A stretch of DNA of 31,217 nt from an uncultured Eubacterium sp. (GTDB lineage Bacteria > Bacillota > Clostridia > Lachnospirales > Lachnospiraceae): assembly GCA_900547255.1 (NCBI GenBank), contig URGC01000013.1, positions 1-31,217 on the forward strand, given 5' to 3'. Each line of letters starts with the position of its first letter. The first letter of the stretch is position 1. The position numbers and the translations under genes were made by a program. Below, in pieces: positions 7,368 to 15,876 of the stretch. The notes below the pieces were generated by a model. The model ran no database searches and was not told the DNA's origin. It worked only from the letters and a program-made list of their open reading frames with translations.

Positions 7368-7369
7368 AT

Positions 7370-8953
7370 ATGGCTATTAATCTATCATCTCTATTAAACC
7401 AATTAAATAACAGCCAGATTAATGGTGCTTCCTCTGACTTCTCCAAAGCTTCTATAGATAGTCAGGGAAACATTGATAACTCCGGTCTTGCCATATTAAA
7501 AAATATGTTATCAGGCGAGACATTTTCTGGCAAAATAATAGGTTTACAGGATGATACTGCATTGATTATGCTTAACAACGGCTCTAATGTCAGTGCGAGA
7601 TTATCAGACAATTCCAATATATCTGTTGGACAGAATATAACATTTCTTATCGAAGAAAATACTCCTGACAATATCAGGCTTAAACCTCTTGGAGCTTCTG
7701 GCCAGGAGGCAATACTTATCGACAAAGCACTCGAGGCTGCCAATCTGTCGCCCAATGAATCTAATATTAACATTGTATCGCAGCTTCTTGACATGAATAT
7801 GCCAATAGATGCAAAGACACTTGGCGATATGGTTAAATATTCTCTTCAATACCCTGACAGCAATCTTAACACAATAGCTAACCTTATGCGTCTTGAAATG
7901 CCTGTAACCGCTGAGAACATTGCCCAGTTTGATGCGTACAGAAGTCTTGAACATTCCGTTTCTGGTAATTATGAGGTTATGGGAGAACAGCTAAACGATA
8001 TAATAGGCAATATATTAAACAACCCATCTGATTCTGCGGCTGCTGACCAGACTATTAATTTTATCAACACACTTTACTCTGCTGATGAAACTGGCGGCAA
8101 TACCGCTGATGTTCCAAGCAGCCTTTTAACTAACGTATTATCAGATGAAGAATTAAATACTTTAAAAGAGGCTTTTTCTAATTCTGGTTCTTCTGAAGTT
8201 TCTGATACATTCAATGAAATAATGCAGAAGCTTGATAATAAGACAGCAACTGTTAAAGATATTGTTACTTCTTTAGTTGATTCCAAGTCCGATTTATTCA
8301 AAGATAAACCTGACCTTAAATCAGCTCTGCTTCAGGAGATATCACCTAAGCTTGTGGAGCAGATGATAAACGAAACACTTAAGATAACACCTGAAAATAT
8401 CGCAAAGCAGGACGGCATCAAGAATTACTATAAGCGTGTGAAATCAATTCTTGAGAAAGCGGAAAAAGAGCTTACAGATGATAGTTTCTCTGATATGAAT
8501 AAGAATCTTAATCAGGTAAAATCTAATATTGATTTCATGAATGACCTTAACAAGAATATGACTTACTTCCAGATGCCTGTACATTTCAAGCACAGCAATG
8601 GAGATGGTGAATTATATGTATTCACGAATAAAAAAGCGTTATCCCAAAACACTGATAATGTGAGTGCGCTTCTTCATCTCGATATGGATAATCTTGGTCC
8701 TATGGATGTCTATGTAAAGATGGCTGGAAAAAATGTTACAACTAATTTCTGCCTTGAGACAGAAGAACTTCTGGATTTTGTATATTCTAATATTGATAAA
8801 CTTAACGACAGACTTGAAAAACTTGGTTACAATACCAAATTTGAAATGAATGTAACTGCAAAGAATGATTCATTTAATTTTGTAGATGATTTTATAGAAA
8901 AGGATATTCCTTCTCACTCAACATCACAGTTTGTTTTTGATATTAAAGCCTGA
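7370..8953 (+). CDS. FliK-like protein of the YlqG position (function unknown)
   Basis: Protein of 527 residues without signal peptide or membrane helices. The first 50 residues are Ser/Asn-rich and look disordered. A beta-rich segment follows at about 45-105 (FSGKIIGLQDDTALIMLNNG). A long mostly helical region spans 105-390. The C-terminal part (about 400-497: LHLDMDNLGPMDVYVKMAGK, then a helix with LNDRLEKLGYNT) resembles the C-terminal domain of the flagellar hook-length protein FliK. B. subtilis has ylqG between rnhB and ylqH at the same place. No flagellar genes are in the window, so I infer only a domain relationship. Confidence 0.75.
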   Translation: MAINLSSLLNQLNNSQINGASSDFSKASIDSQGNIDNSGLAILKNMLSGETFSGKIIGLQDDTALIMLNNGSNVSARLSDNSNISVGQNITFLIEENTPDNIRLKPLGASGQEAILIDKALEAANLSPNESNINIVSQLLDMNMPIDAKTLGDMVKYSLQYPDSNLNTIANLMRLEMPVTAENIAQFDAYRSLEHSVSGNYEVMGEQLNDIIGNILNNPSDSAAADQTINFINTLYSADETGGNTADVPSSLLTNVLSDEELNTLKEAFSNSGSSEVSDTFNEIMQKLDNKTATVKDIVTSLVDSKSDLFKDKPDLKSALLQEISPKLVEQMINETLKITPENIAKQDGIKNYYKRVKSILEKAEKELTDDSFSDMNKNLNQVKSNIDFMNDLNKNMTYFQMPVHFKHSNGDGELYVFTNKKALSQNTDNVSALLHLDMDNLGPMDVYVKMAGKNVTTNFCLETEELLDFVYSNIDKLNDRLEKLGYNTKFEMNVTAKNDSFNFVDDFIEKDIPSHSTSQFVFDIKA

Positions 8954-8979
8954 TTTATGGGCAGTAAAAGAGGTATCTT

Positions 8980-9297
8980 ATGGCAGATTATTCAGGTTAT
9001 AAAAGCACTAAGGATAATAATACTGAGAAAAAAAATAAAATATCTGTTGCGCTTGAATATGTTCCGGGTGAGGAAGCTCCTAAAATCATCGCAACTGGTA
9101 AAGGCGTGCTTGCGGAAAAAATCATTGAAAAAGCCAAGGAAGCAGATGTGCCTGTATATGAGGATTCCAAATTAGCAGCGACTTTATCCAAGCTTGAAAT
9201 CGGAGATATGATTCCACCTGAATTATATAATGTTGTCGCTGAAATCCTTGTTTTCGTAGATGACTGCGACAGAATCAGAGCCAAAACAAAGCACTAA
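8980..9297 (+). CDS. FlhB C-terminal-domain-like protein (YlqH)
   Basis: Soluble protein of 105 residues matching the cytoplasmic C-terminal domain of FlhB/EscU/YscU, the substrate-switch part of type III secretion. The recognisable part is VALEYVPGEEAPKIIATGKG, then AKEADVPVYEDSKLAATLSK and IGDMIPPELYNVVAEILVFV. It lacks the membrane domain and the autocleaved NPTH motif of FlhB. It lies 26 bases after the FliK-like gene and the pair probably works together, since FliK contacts FlhB in flagellated bacteria. AGAGG precedes ATG 8980. Confidence 0.85.
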   Translation: MADYSGYKSTKDNNTEKKNKISVALEYVPGEEAPKIIATGKGVLAEKIIEKAKEADVPVYEDSKLAATLSKLEIGDMIPPELYNVVAEILVFVDDCDRIRAKTKH

Positions 9298-9314
9298 AAC
9301 AGTAAAGGATTACT

Positions 9315-9656
9315 ATGAATAACCGCAGAACTGGTTCCATCTGGGAAGATAAGGCATGTGAATACCTTACGTCTAATAATATTACAATTCTTGAGCGCAA
9401 TTACCGCTGTCATATGGGTGAAATCGACATCATTGGAAAAGATTCTGACACCTATATATTCATTGAAGTAAAATACAGAAGCAGTACACGGTACGGATTA
9501 TCGTATGAGGCAGTAACACCTAAAAAGCAGCATACAATCATTAACGTAGCAAAACACTATCTTATCAGCCACAATATTCCCATGAATAATAAAATAAGAT
9601 TTGATGTGTGTGGATTTGATAATGGTATTATCACTTATATTAAAAATGCATTTTGA
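9315..9656 (+). CDS. UPF0102/YraN family nuclease-like protein
   Basis: Protein of 113 residues, typical for YraN. It shows the PD-(D/E)xK-like core of the family: GEIDIIGKDSDTYIFIEVKYR (about 35-55) with the acidic residues and the E-V-K, preceded by AceYLtsnNitIleRNYR-type sequence. YraN proteins are predicted DNA/RNA nucleases and often lie beside rnhB, as here. The real substrate is unknown. The TGA stop overlaps a TTG codon of the next frame, but the next gene more likely starts at 9674. Confidence 0.9.
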   Translation: MNNRRTGSIWEDKACEYLTSNNITILERNYRCHMGEIDIIGKDSDTYIFIEVKYRSSTRYGLSYEAVTPKKQHTIINVAKHYLISHNIPMNNKIRFDVCGFDNGIITYIKNAF

Positions 9657-9673
9657 TACTGGAGAAAATTACT

Positions 9674-10597
9674 ATGATACCTTCATTTAACGATTATAAT
9701 GAGGCTGTTAAAGGGCTTAAAAGAATACAGCCTGACAGCCAGTTAAAAAATAATAACAATTATGTAGATACAATTTTTCTTGATAACAATAATAATGTTC
9801 CAATGTTCCATTTCGGCGAGCTTGAAAAATATGACTGGTTAAGCCAGTCATTCTCTACAAGGCTTGGCGGCGTAAGCAGTGGAATATATGAATCAATGAA
9901 TTTGTCATTTAATCTGTCTGATTCACATGATAATGTATTAAATAACTTTAAAATTATCGCTGATTCTATAGGCGTTCCAGTAGAGAATATGGTATATTCT
10001 AAGCAGACACATACCACTAATGTCTTAAAGATTGATGACCACCATAAAGGTATGGGAATTATAAAAGACAGGGATTATAACAATATAGATGGTCTGATAA
10101 CGAATGTTCCCGGCATATGCCTTGTGACATCATTTGCAGACTGTATTCCTGTTGTTATTATTGACCCTGTAGAGAAGGTTATAGCATCACTGCATTCTGG
10201 ATGGCGTGGAACAGTAGGTAATATCTCAAAGAATGCTATAGATATAATGCAGGCAGATTACGACTGCAAACCAGAACATCTTATCGGATTTATCGGTCCG
10301 GGAATATGCAGCGGCTGTTATGAGATAAGCCTGGATGTTGCAGACGAATTTACAAGCGCATATTCTGACAGCCAGATACCTATGATTCTTAAACCAGGCA
10401 GGAGCAGTGACAAGTTTTATCTTGATTTACTCATGGCTAACCGCCTTAATCTTATCAATTGTGGTATTGAATCGTCTAATATATATACTGCTGATGTATG
10501 TACATGCTGTAATCCGAGACTTTTATCATCGCACAGGGCAACTGGCGGTAAGAGGGGATTAATGTGCAATTTCATCTATATAAAAGGAGTTAACTAA
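9674..10597 (+). CDS. pgeF: Laccase-domain (YfiH/PgeF, YlmD-like) protein
   Basis: Member of the multicopper-oxidase-like YfiH family, now regarded as purine nucleoside phosphorylases or adenosine deaminases, and in some work as a peptidoglycan editing factor. Conserved metal and active-site stretches are all present: SKQTHTTNV, FADCIPVVI, SLHSGWRGTVGN, GPGICSGCYEI and CCNPRLLSSHR. It has 307 residues; about 45 N-terminal residues before FHFGELEKYDWL are extra and not conserved. ATG 9674 is preceded by GGAGA; a TTG at 9653 is in frame but overlaps yraN. It overlaps the next gene as TAATG. Confidence 0.9.
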   Translation: MIPSFNDYNEAVKGLKRIQPDSQLKNNNNYVDTIFLDNNNNVPMFHFGELEKYDWLSQSFSTRLGGVSSGIYESMNLSFNLSDSHDNVLNNFKIIADSIGVPVENMVYSKQTHTTNVLKIDDHHKGMGIIKDRDYNNIDGLITNVPGICLVTSFADCIPVVIIDPVEKVIASLHSGWRGTVGNISKNAIDIMQADYDCKPEHLIGFIGPGICSGCYEISLDVADEFTSAYSDSQIPMILKPGRSSDKFYLDLLMANRLNLINCGIESSNIYTADVCTCCNPRLLSSHRATGGKRGLMCNFIYIKGVN

Positions 10598-11292
10598 TGA
10601 ACGATTTCGATTTAATAACTAATCAGAATGAATCAGACTACTCTAATATTAATGAAGAGCTGTTCATGAAAAAAGCGGAAGAGAGCACTAAATTTGCAGA
10701 ACTGATGATGATGTACAGAAGTGCCATACGTGAAGTCCAGACTAAACTTGAGAATCTGAATGATGAATTTCTGACAAGCAGACAGAGAAATCCAATTGAC
10801 AGCATAAAGACACGTATAAAAAGTCCCACAAGCATATACCAGAAGCTTGCAAAGCGCGGCAAACCACTCACATTGCAGTCAATCGCTGATAACCTCAATG
10901 ATGTGGCTGGTGTAAGGGTTGTGTGCCCATTCATAAGTGATATATATGATGTAGCCAAGATGCTTATATCCCAGGATGATATTGAAGTAATGGAAGTTAA
11001 AGACTACATAAAGAATCCTAAACCTAATGGATATAGAAGCCTGCATTATGTTCTTATCATACCTATATTCCTCTCAACTGGCAAAGAGTATATGAAGGTT
11101 GAGGTACAGATAAGAACAATAGCCATGAATTTCTGGGCAAGTCTTGAACATCAGATGCATTATAAGCAGTTCGAGAATAACGATATGCCAGAAATCGTTA
11201 ACGAGCTTACAAAGTGTGCAGAAAATATCTACCACACAGATGTGAGAATGCAGGAATTAAGAGAAAATATCAGTAACCTTACTAACGGATAA
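10597..11292 (+). CDS. Small alarmone synthetase (RelA/SpoT domain), copy 1
   Basis: Stand-alone (p)ppGpp synthetase domain of 231 residues, without the HD hydrolase, TGS or ACT domains of long RSH enzymes. Synthetase motifs are intact: RIKSPTSIYQKLAKRG (ATP binding), NDVAGVRVVCPF (metal Asp), NPKPNGYRSLHYV (GTP binding) and VEVQIRT (catalytic Glu), then NFWASLEHQMHYK. It is RelQ/YwaC-like but more divergent than the second copy at 17968. It overlaps the upstream gene by one base. Its stop lies one base from the end of the convergent gene. Confidence 0.92.
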   Translation: MNDFDLITNQNESDYSNINEELFMKKAEESTKFAELMMMYRSAIREVQTKLENLNDEFLTSRQRNPIDSIKTRIKSPTSIYQKLAKRGKPLTLQSIADNLNDVAGVRVVCPFISDIYDVAKMLISQDDIEVMEVKDYIKNPKPNGYRSLHYVLIIPIFLSTGKEYMKVEVQIRTIAMNFWASLEHQMHYKQFENNDMPEIVNELTKCAENIYHTDVRMQELRENISNLTNG

Positions 11293-11293
11293 T

Positions 11294-12100
11294 TTAATTT
11301 CTTTTCTTTTTCTTACCAACTCTTAACATAAGGAATAATATAAGAGCAAGTACTCCGACAAATAACAGCAGGCTTAAAAATGAAGTCGTTATCTCAACAA
11401 AGAATGGGTTATCCATGATTGTTTTCTTAATTGGCTTATAGTCTGCTGTATTTATTATATCTGTAAGCATATTATCCATCTTTTCTGTTATTGCCGGCTG
11501 ATTAGTCTGCAATGTGAATACAACAGCTTTTCCCTGCATAATTGTGTAATATTTCTTAAGATAGACAGTTACAAGATTGCCTGATACAGATGTAACCTCT
11601 GTCATAAAATAATTGACATTGTTAAGCTGTACGATAGCACTTGATGTTATTGTCTCTGTAACAGCATCTGTGCTTTCTTTGAGACTCTTCGCACTCTCGA
11701 TATATTCATTAAAATATTCTTCGAGTTCTGACTGGGATAGCTCATTGAAGTTAGAGGCTCCTGTTGGGGCATTCTTGCCGCTTAAAAGGATTTCATAATC
11801 AACGTCACCCTCTTTAGGAATAAGCTCAAGATAAATGTTATTAAGCTGCAATGCAGCTCTTACTTCCTCAACATCACTTGCTCCAATCTTATCAAGATAT
11901 GAATTGTTAGATGTCATATTCTGTGTGAATCCAACAAGATCCTCAGTTACAGTAACTGCAACATCAAGATCGGCAAGATTATATGTGTACGTATCTGAAT
12001 TGGTATCTGCCAGGGCAGTAACACACATTGATGCAGTCATAAAAACTGATACTGCAAGACACTGTAATTTTTTTAATATTGAATGTTTCTTAAGTTTCAT
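11294..12100 (-). CDS. Exported membrane-anchored protein, function unknown
   Basis: I do not recognise the family with certainty. The 268 residues open with a lysine-rich signal peptide (hydrophobic about 14-28, cleavage plausible after TALA) and end in one membrane helix (about 237-260) followed by VGKKKKRN, so the central domain (about 33-235) should face outside. That domain begins with YTYNLADLDVAVTVTEDLVGF and is mixed alpha/beta, loosely like the PsbP-type exported domains of Firmicutes; this is only an impression. The start at 12100 has AAGGAA upstream; an earlier ATG at 12142 would put 14 charged residues before the signal peptide. Its promoter overlaps that of der. Confidence 0.8.
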   Translation of the reverse strand: MKLKKHSILKKLQCLAVSVFMTASMCVTALADTNSDTYTYNLADLDVAVTVTEDLVGFTQNMTSNNSYLDKIGASDVEEVRAALQLNNIYLELIPKEGDVDYEILLSGKNAPTGASNFNELSQSELEEYFNEYIESAKSLKESTDAVTETITSSAIVQLNNVNYFMTEVTSVSGNLVTVYLKKYYTIMQGKAVVFTLQTNQPAITEKMDNMLTDIINTADYKPIKKTIMDNPFFVEITTSFLSLLLFVGVLALILFLMLRVGKKKKRN

Positions 12101-12151
12101 TTTACAAGTTCCTTTACGATTAGACTTATTTAGCTTAAACACTATGCTAAC

Positions 12152-12180
12152 AACATATCATACAACTTTACAAAATGCAA
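12152..12180 (-). promoter_or_regulatory. Promoter for the exported protein, overlapping the der promoter
   Basis: Read on the - strand: TTGCAT (12180-12175), 17-base spacer, then TATGTT (12157-12152) with TG one base before it. The -10 match is moderate (4 of 6). Its -35 box lies in the spacer of the divergent der promoter. Confidence 0.5.
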
Positions 12181-12195
12181 TTTTATTGATATTAT
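12167..12195 (+). promoter_or_regulatory. Promoter for der-plsY-gpsA
   Basis: TTTACA (12167-12172), 17-base spacer, TATTAT (12190-12195), each one mismatch from consensus, with an extended -10 TG one base before the box. The leader to der would be about 55 bases, AT-rich, with AAAGGG 12 bases before the start codon. Confidence 0.7.
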
Positions 12196-12256
12196 ATATA
12201 AGTATGTTTTTCTTAATTATTTATTAATTTGTTTTATGAAAGGGTATTGATTATAT

Positions 12257-13582
12257 ATGAGTAAACCTATTGTAGCTGTCGTAGGCCGTCCTAACGTTGG
12301 TAAGTCAACACTTTTTAACGACCTGGCAGGGCAGCAGATTTCCATCGTAAAAGATACACCAGGTGTAACAAGAGACAGAATTTATGCAGATGTCACATGG
12401 CTTGACAAGTCTTTTACATTAATTGACACTGGTGGTATTGAACCAGAATCCAATGATATTATTCTCTCACAGATGAGAGAACAGGCACAGATTGCCATTG
12501 ATACAGCAGATGTAATAATCTTCCTGACAGATGTACGTCAGGGATTAGTTGATTCTGATGCAAAAGTAGCTGATATGTTAAGACGTTCACATAAACCAGT
12601 TGTTCTTGTCGTTAACAAGGTTGATGACATTGATAAATTTATGCCTGACGTATACGAGTTCTATAATCTCGGAATCGGCGACCCAATGCCAATATCAGCA
12701 ATCGGCAAGCTCGGACTTGGTGATATGCTTGATGAGGTTGTTAAGCATTTCCCAGAGAATGCAGATACAGATGAGGATGATGACAGACCTAGAATTGCCA
12801 TCGTTGGTAAGCCTAATGTTGGTAAGTCATCTATCATCAACAGACTTGTCGGAAAGAACCGTGTTATCGTGTCAGATATTGCCGGAACAACAAGAGATGC
12901 AATTGATACAACTATAAAATATAATGGCAAAGAATATATCTTTATTGATACTGCGGGTCTGCGCCGTAAGAATAAGATTAAAGAAGAGATTGAAAAATAC
13001 AGTATTATCCGTACTGTATCTGCTGTTGAAAGAGCAGATGTCGTCATTATTGTAATTGATGCAACTGAGGGTATCACAGAGCAGGATGCCAAGATTGCAG
13101 GTATTGCACATGAGCGTGGCAAAGGAATAATCGTTGCTGTCAACAAGTGGGATGCCATTGAGAAAAACGACAAAACAGTCAAGGAATTTACTGACAAGAT
13201 TAAAGATACTCTTGCATTCATGTCATATGCCGAGATTATCTTCATATCTGCTGCCACAGGCCAGAGACTTGTAAAGATTTATGACCTTGTTGACCAGATA
13301 ATTGAGAGCCAGAATTTAAGAGTTCCAACAGGTGTTCTTAATGAAATCCTCACAGAAGCAGTTGCCATGCAGCAGCCACCTTCTGATAAGGGTAAGAGGC
13401 TCCGTATATATTACATTACACAGGTTTCTGTTAAACCACCTACATTTGTCATGTTCGTCAATGACAAACAGCTTACTCATTTCTCATACACAAGATATAT
13501 TGAGAATAAAATAAGAGATGCATTTGGATTCAGAGGTACATCTATAAGATTTATTAACAGGGAGCGCAAAGAAAAAGAATGA
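12257..13582 (+). CDS. der: Ribosome biogenesis GTPase Der (EngA)
   Basis: Double-GTPase factor for 50S assembly. Two G domains are visible, with P-loops GRPNVGKS (10-17) and GKPNVGKS (about 184-191). Each is followed by DTGG or DTAG and by NKVD or NKWD. The C-terminal KH-like domain holds QQPPSDKGKRLRIYYITQV. It has 441 residues, a normal length. It starts a + strand operon: plsY begins inside its last codon (ATGA overlap) and gpsA overlaps plsY. The order der-plsY-gpsA is widespread in Clostridia. Confidence 0.97.
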   Translation: MSKPIVAVVGRPNVGKSTLFNDLAGQQISIVKDTPGVTRDRIYADVTWLDKSFTLIDTGGIEPESNDIILSQMREQAQIAIDTADVIIFLTDVRQGLVDSDAKVADMLRRSHKPVVLVVNKVDDIDKFMPDVYEFYNLGIGDPMPISAIGKLGLGDMLDEVVKHFPENADTDEDDDRPRIAIVGKPNVGKSSIINRLVGKNRVIVSDIAGTTRDAIDTTIKYNGKEYIFIDTAGLRRKNKIKEEIEKYSIIRTVSAVERADVVIIVIDATEGITEQDAKIAGIAHERGKGIIVAVNKWDAIEKNDKTVKEFTDKIKDTLAFMSYAEIIFISAATGQRLVKIYDLVDQIIESQNLRVPTGVLNEILTEAVAMQQPPSDKGKRLRIYYITQVSVKPPTFVMFVNDKQLTHFSYTRYIENKIRDAFGFRGTSIRFINRERKEKE

Positions 13583-14253
13583 TAGAACGTTTGATTATTA
13601 TAGCTATCGGCTATTTAATAGGTTCACTTATCCAGGCTGGATACTGGCTTGGTAAGATTAATCACATTGATATACGTCAATATGGAAGCGGTAATGCCGG
13701 AACAACTAATGTAATGAGAACTCTTGGCAAAAAGGCTGGTTTTGCAACATATTTTCTTGATGCATTCAAGCCTGCCTTATCATGTATAATTGTACATTTC
13801 CTTTTTGGCCGTGACTGTGACTATGAGATGCTTTTATTCATCTACAGCGGTCTTGGTGTAGTGCTTGGACATAATTTTCCATTCTACATGGGATTCAAGG
13901 GTGGCAAGGGAATAGCTGCTACATCCGGTGTTGTCATAACACTTTCTATATTCCCACAGCACTGCTGGATAATACTTATTGCCGGCATGATTACATTCTT
14001 CCTTGTAATGTTTACAACTAAGTATGTATCTCTTGGCTCACTTATCGGAATTGGAATGGTTTTTGCGTTATTTATCACATGGGCTGGTTTCGGACTGCTT
14101 CCACTCACAGGAATGCATCTGTATGAGGCATGTATAGTTATGTTTATCATCACTGCACTCGGTTTCGTAAGACATAAGGGCAATATGCAACGTCTTATGA
14201 ATGGAACAGAGAGAAAGATAGGTCAGAAAAAGAAAGAAGGTTCAAATGGCTAA
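13579..14253 (+). CDS. plsY: Acyl-phosphate:glycerol-3-phosphate acyltransferase PlsY
   Basis: Integral membrane enzyme that moves the acyl group from acyl-phosphate to glycerol-3-phosphate, the first step of phospholipid synthesis in Gram-positives. The three motifs are present: GSGNAGTTNVMRTLG (about 35-49), GHNFPFYMGFKGGKG (about 98-112) and the C-terminal RHKGNMQRLMNGTE. It has 224 residues, slightly above the usual 195-215, with a basic C-terminal tail. It overlaps der by 4 bases and gpsA by 8. Its substrate is made by GpsA encoded next to it. Confidence 0.96.
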   Translation: MIERLIIIAIGYLIGSLIQAGYWLGKINHIDIRQYGSGNAGTTNVMRTLGKKAGFATYFLDAFKPALSCIIVHFLFGRDCDYEMLLFIYSGLGVVLGHNFPFYMGFKGGKGIAATSGVVITLSIFPQHCWIILIAGMITFFLVMFTTKYVSLGSLIGIGMVFALFITWAGFGLLPLTGMHLYEACIVMFIITALGFVRHKGNMQRLMNGTERKIGQKKKEGSNG

Positions 14254-15259
14254 TATAACAGTTATGGGTGCCGGAAGCTGGGGCATCGCATTATCAATTT
14301 TACTTAACAATAACGGACACAATGTTACTGTATGGTCAGTATTTCCAGATGAAATAAAAGAACTTAACGAGACAAGAGAGAATAAAAAATGTCTTCCGGG
14401 AGTTATTATCCCTGAAAACATTCATTTCACTGCTGATACTAAGGCGGCTGTTGAGGGTGCAGAAGTAATAGTTCTTGCTGTTGCATCTCCTTATACAAGG
14501 TCTACAGCCAGGCTTTTCTCTGAATATGTGCGCGAAGGACAGTTCATTGTCAATGTTGGAAAGGGTATTGAAGAAGATTCTCTTAAAACATTGTGTGAGG
14601 TTGTAGCTGATGAGATTCCTCAGGCTACAATTGCAGTTTTATCTGGCCCAAGCCACGCAGAGGAGGTTGGACGCGGAATTCCAACTACATGTGTTATCGG
14701 TACCAAGCATAAAAAAGATGCTGAATATCTCCAGAATATCTTTATGAGTGATGTATTCCGTGTGTATACAAGCCCTGATGTACTTGGTATATGTATAGGC
14801 GGTTCTTTAAAGAATGTCATCGCACTTGCGGCTGGTATAGCTGATGGTCTTGGCTATGGTGATAATTCCAAGGCAGCTCTTATAACAAGAGGTATCGCTG
14901 AGATTACAAGATTAGGTATCGCAATGGGTGCAGATCCAGCAACTTTCACAGGTCTTTCAGGTATAGGTGACCTCATTGTTACATGTGCAAGCATGCACAG
15001 CCGTAACAGACGTGCAGGTATCCTAATAGGAAAGGGCTACACTAAGGATGAGGCTATGAAGGAAGTCCAGATGGTAGTAGAAGGTGTATATTCTGCCAAG
15101 GCAGCACTTAAACTTGCACAGAAATATAACGTAGATATGCCTATCGTATATCAAGTTAACGAAGTATTATTTGACAATAAAAAGCCAGACCTTGCTGTAA
15201 GAGACCTCATGCTTAGAGATAAGAAGATTGAAGCAGACAGCAGAAGCGACTGGGAATAA
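14246..15259 (+). CDS. gpsA: Glycerol-3-phosphate dehydrogenase [NAD(P)+]
   Basis: Reduces dihydroxyacetone phosphate to sn-glycerol-3-phosphate, the acceptor for PlsY. The N-terminal Rossmann domain shows GAGSWG (8-13). The GKGIEEDSL, LSGPSHAEEV and GGSLKNVIALAAGIADGLGYGDN stretches carry substrate-binding residues, including the conserved Lys in SLKN. The C-terminal helical domain has TGLSGIGDLIVTCAS. It has 337 residues, a standard length. The AAGAAGG upstream lies inside plsY, so translation is probably coupled. Confidence 0.97.
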   Translation: MANITVMGAGSWGIALSILLNNNGHNVTVWSVFPDEIKELNETRENKKCLPGVIIPENIHFTADTKAAVEGAEVIVLAVASPYTRSTARLFSEYVREGQFIVNVGKGIEEDSLKTLCEVVADEIPQATIAVLSGPSHAEEVGRGIPTTCVIGTKHKKDAEYLQNIFMSDVFRVYTSPDVLGICIGGSLKNVIALAAGIADGLGYGDNSKAALITRGIAEITRLGIAMGADPATFTGLSGIGDLIVTCASMHSRNRRAGILIGKGYTKDEAMKEVQMVVEGVYSAKAALKLAQKYNVDMPIVYQVNEVLFDNKKPDLAVRDLMLRDKKIEADSRSDWE

Positions 15260-15289
15260 TTGATTTAACATTTTAAAGGATGGTAACGT

Positions 15290-15847
15290 ATGAGAGTAAT
15301 AGCTGGCAGCGCACGAAGCCTGCCTCTTAAAACTATAGAAGGTCTTGACACAAGACCAACAACAGACAGAATTAAAGAGACATTATTTAATATGTTACAG
15401 ACAGAGATATCTGGATGCCGTTTTCTGGATTTATTTGCCGGCAGCGGTGCTATCGGTATCGAAGCACTCAGCAGAGGCGCAAAAGAGGCTTATTTTGTTG
15501 AACATTCCAAAGCCTGCGTTGAATGTATCAAGTCTAACCTTAAATTCACACATCTTGATTCTAACGCTGTTGTCATGGAACAGGATGTTTTATCTGCAAT
15601 CAACCGTATCAATGCATCTGAGTCATTTGACATAGTATTCATGGATGCTCCATACAAGAGTGGCATTGAACAGGATGTACTTGAAGCTTTATCAGCATCA
15701 AAGCTTGTTGATAAGTATTCAACTATAATTGTAGAAGAAGCACTTGACACTGACTTTTCATATGTAGATGACATTGACAGGCTATATATCAAAAAAGTCA
15801 AGGAATACAAGACAAACAAGCATGTATTCATAGGTGTTTCTGAATAA
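15290..15847 (+). CDS. rsmD: 16S rRNA (guanine(966)-N(2))-methyltransferase RsmD
   Basis: SAM-dependent methyltransferase of 185 residues. It opens with the family sequence MRVIAGSARSLPLKT and TRPTTDRIKETLFNML. The SAM-binding motif is FLDLFAGSGAIGIEALSRGA (about 44-63) and the catalytic NPPY-type motif is present as DAPY in FMDAPYKSG, where most relatives have DPPY. It precedes coaD by 29 bases, as in B. subtilis (ylbH-coaD). Confidence 0.95.
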   Translation: MRVIAGSARSLPLKTIEGLDTRPTTDRIKETLFNMLQTEISGCRFLDLFAGSGAIGIEALSRGAKEAYFVEHSKACVECIKSNLKFTHLDSNAVVMEQDVLSAINRINASESFDIVFMDAPYKSGIEQDVLEALSASKLVDKYSTIIVEEALDTDFSYVDDIDRLYIKKVKEYKTNKHVFIGVSE

Positions 15848-15876
15848 TAACCTTCTACATAGAAATGAGGAACAGA

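Noticed and set aside
12661..13257. Long - strand reading frame of 198 codons inside der
   Set aside because: It is antisense to a perfectly conserved Der, has a low-complexity Ser/Ile/Leu composition and no ribosome binding site or family resemblance.
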